DNA from: Lampropedia hyalina DSM 16112
GTDB taxonomy: Bacteria; Pseudomonadota; Gammaproteobacteria; Burkholderiales; Burkholderiaceae_C
Reading direction: 5' to 3'
Length of the DNA stretch: 43,727 nucleotides
Assembly (NCBI RefSeq): GCF_900129055.1
Contig: NZ_FQUZ01000028.1
Span: 1 to 43,727, forward strand
Position numbers and translations under genes: made by a program. Under the pieces are notes generated by a model. It saw only the letters and a program-made list of their open reading frames with translations. It had not been told where the DNA came from and did no database searches. This document shows, piece after piece, positions 43,379-43,727 of this stretch. The stretch's first letter is position 1, and each line of letters begins with the position of its first letter.

Positions 43379-43727
43379 ATTCCTCCTGCGAGACGGCAAT
43401 GTCCTGCCGCGAGAATGTTGCGTGCTGCGTTCACGTCGCGCTCGTGTGCCGCCCCGCAGTCGCTGCACGTCCATTCTCTTATTCCAAGACCTGCGATACC
43501 TTTGGGCCTCTGCGGCGGCAGACTGCCGCACGCAGAACAGGTCTGGGTTGAATACGCTTCGTTCACTTCCTCAAAAACCACTCCGGCCTGATGGCACTTG
43601 TATTCCAAAGCGGTTTTCAATGACGACCAGCCCGCGTCCAGCGTGGACTTGGCCATCCCGGTTTTGACCAGCTTCGCGCTGGCCACGTCGCCCACGAAGA
43701 TGGCGGCGTTGTTCTTTACAAGCTCGG
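43366..43727 (-). CDS. tnpB: TnpB-type RNA-guided nuclease / IS605 OrfB (C-terminal part)
   Basis: About 120 C-terminal residues are present; the gene continues past the right edge. IFVGDVASAKLVKTGMAKST and LDAGWSSLKTALEYKCHQAG are RuvC-region blocks. CSACGS and CSDCGAAHERDVNAARNIL form the four-cysteine zinc finger and the last catalytic Asp of the RuvC nuclease. The reading frame is intact here and the acidic residue is kept, so the nuclease may be active. A complete element would also need its left end, and possibly tnpA, neither visible. Confidence 0.9.
   Translation of the reverse strand, partial: ELVKNNAAIFVGDVASAKLVKTGMAKSTLDAGWSSLKTALEYKCHQAGVVFEEVNEAYSTQTCSACGSLPPQRPKGIAGLGIREWTCSDCGAAHERDVNAARNILAAGHCRLAGGIPCL

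Overview
The window is a GC-rich chromosomal segment from a betaproteobacterium, most likely of the Comamonadaceae (Burkholderiales). This rests on the 23S/5S rRNA tail, the EarP gene, the recA-recX pair, a monofunctional-type RelA beside an alpha/beta hydrolase, and the gltX-tRNA(Ala-Glu-Asp) block. The genus is an inference. Most of the window is ordinary core chromosome, interrupted by one genomic island of roughly 16 kb.

Left core (1-12105). The end of an rRNA operon (23S tail, 5S, terminator) is followed by earP, metZ, a LysE-type exporter and gltX. Next come a three-tRNA cluster with its own promoter and terminator, a MarR regulator divergent from recA-recX, a 3-hydroxybutyrate dehydrogenase, an alpha/beta hydrolase and relA.

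Island (about 12300-28700). The left part looks like the remnant of an integrative conjugative element: an STY4528-type gene, a 600-base non-coding stretch with a perfect hairpin, and a small tyrosine recombinase. The right end carries a P4-type integrase. Both recombinases point inward. Between them lies a tightly packed minus-strand defence-like operon: Fic protein, a 47-codon stub of a lost helicase gene, a DEAD/DEAH restriction subunit with a PD-(D/E)XK-like tail, a beta-class DNA methyltransferase, an OLD/AAA ATPase, a DUF4276 protein with TOPRIM-like motifs, and a UvrD-like helicase with a RelE-like N-terminus. The last three are separated by 2-3 bases. They contain the same parts as Gabija (ATPase+TOPRIM, UvrD helicase), but with the TOPRIM part as a separate gene and a toxin-like domain on the helicase. 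This is the most novel-looking system in the window. Five copies of a TTACCCCATT motif stand upstream of the operon, and GTACCCCC repeats occur at both island ends.

Right core (28738-43225). An AraC regulator is divergent from a catabolic cluster: a 3-hydroxyacyl-CoA dehydrogenase-type SDR, a thiolase, an acyl-CoA dehydrogenase and a CoA-transferase, probably for a short or branched acyl-CoA. These are followed by a 2-hydroxyacid dehydrogenase, a methyltransferase, priA, fbp and pepN. An IS200/IS605-family element with a TnpB gene enters from the right edge.

Two intergenic repeat families are visible. One has GGAAGG-YMTGCAAAAC ends (two full copies and one solo end), and one full copy carries an exact 81-base insertion with a perfect hairpin. 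The other is a GTCATKCC-bounded palindromic element (two copies).
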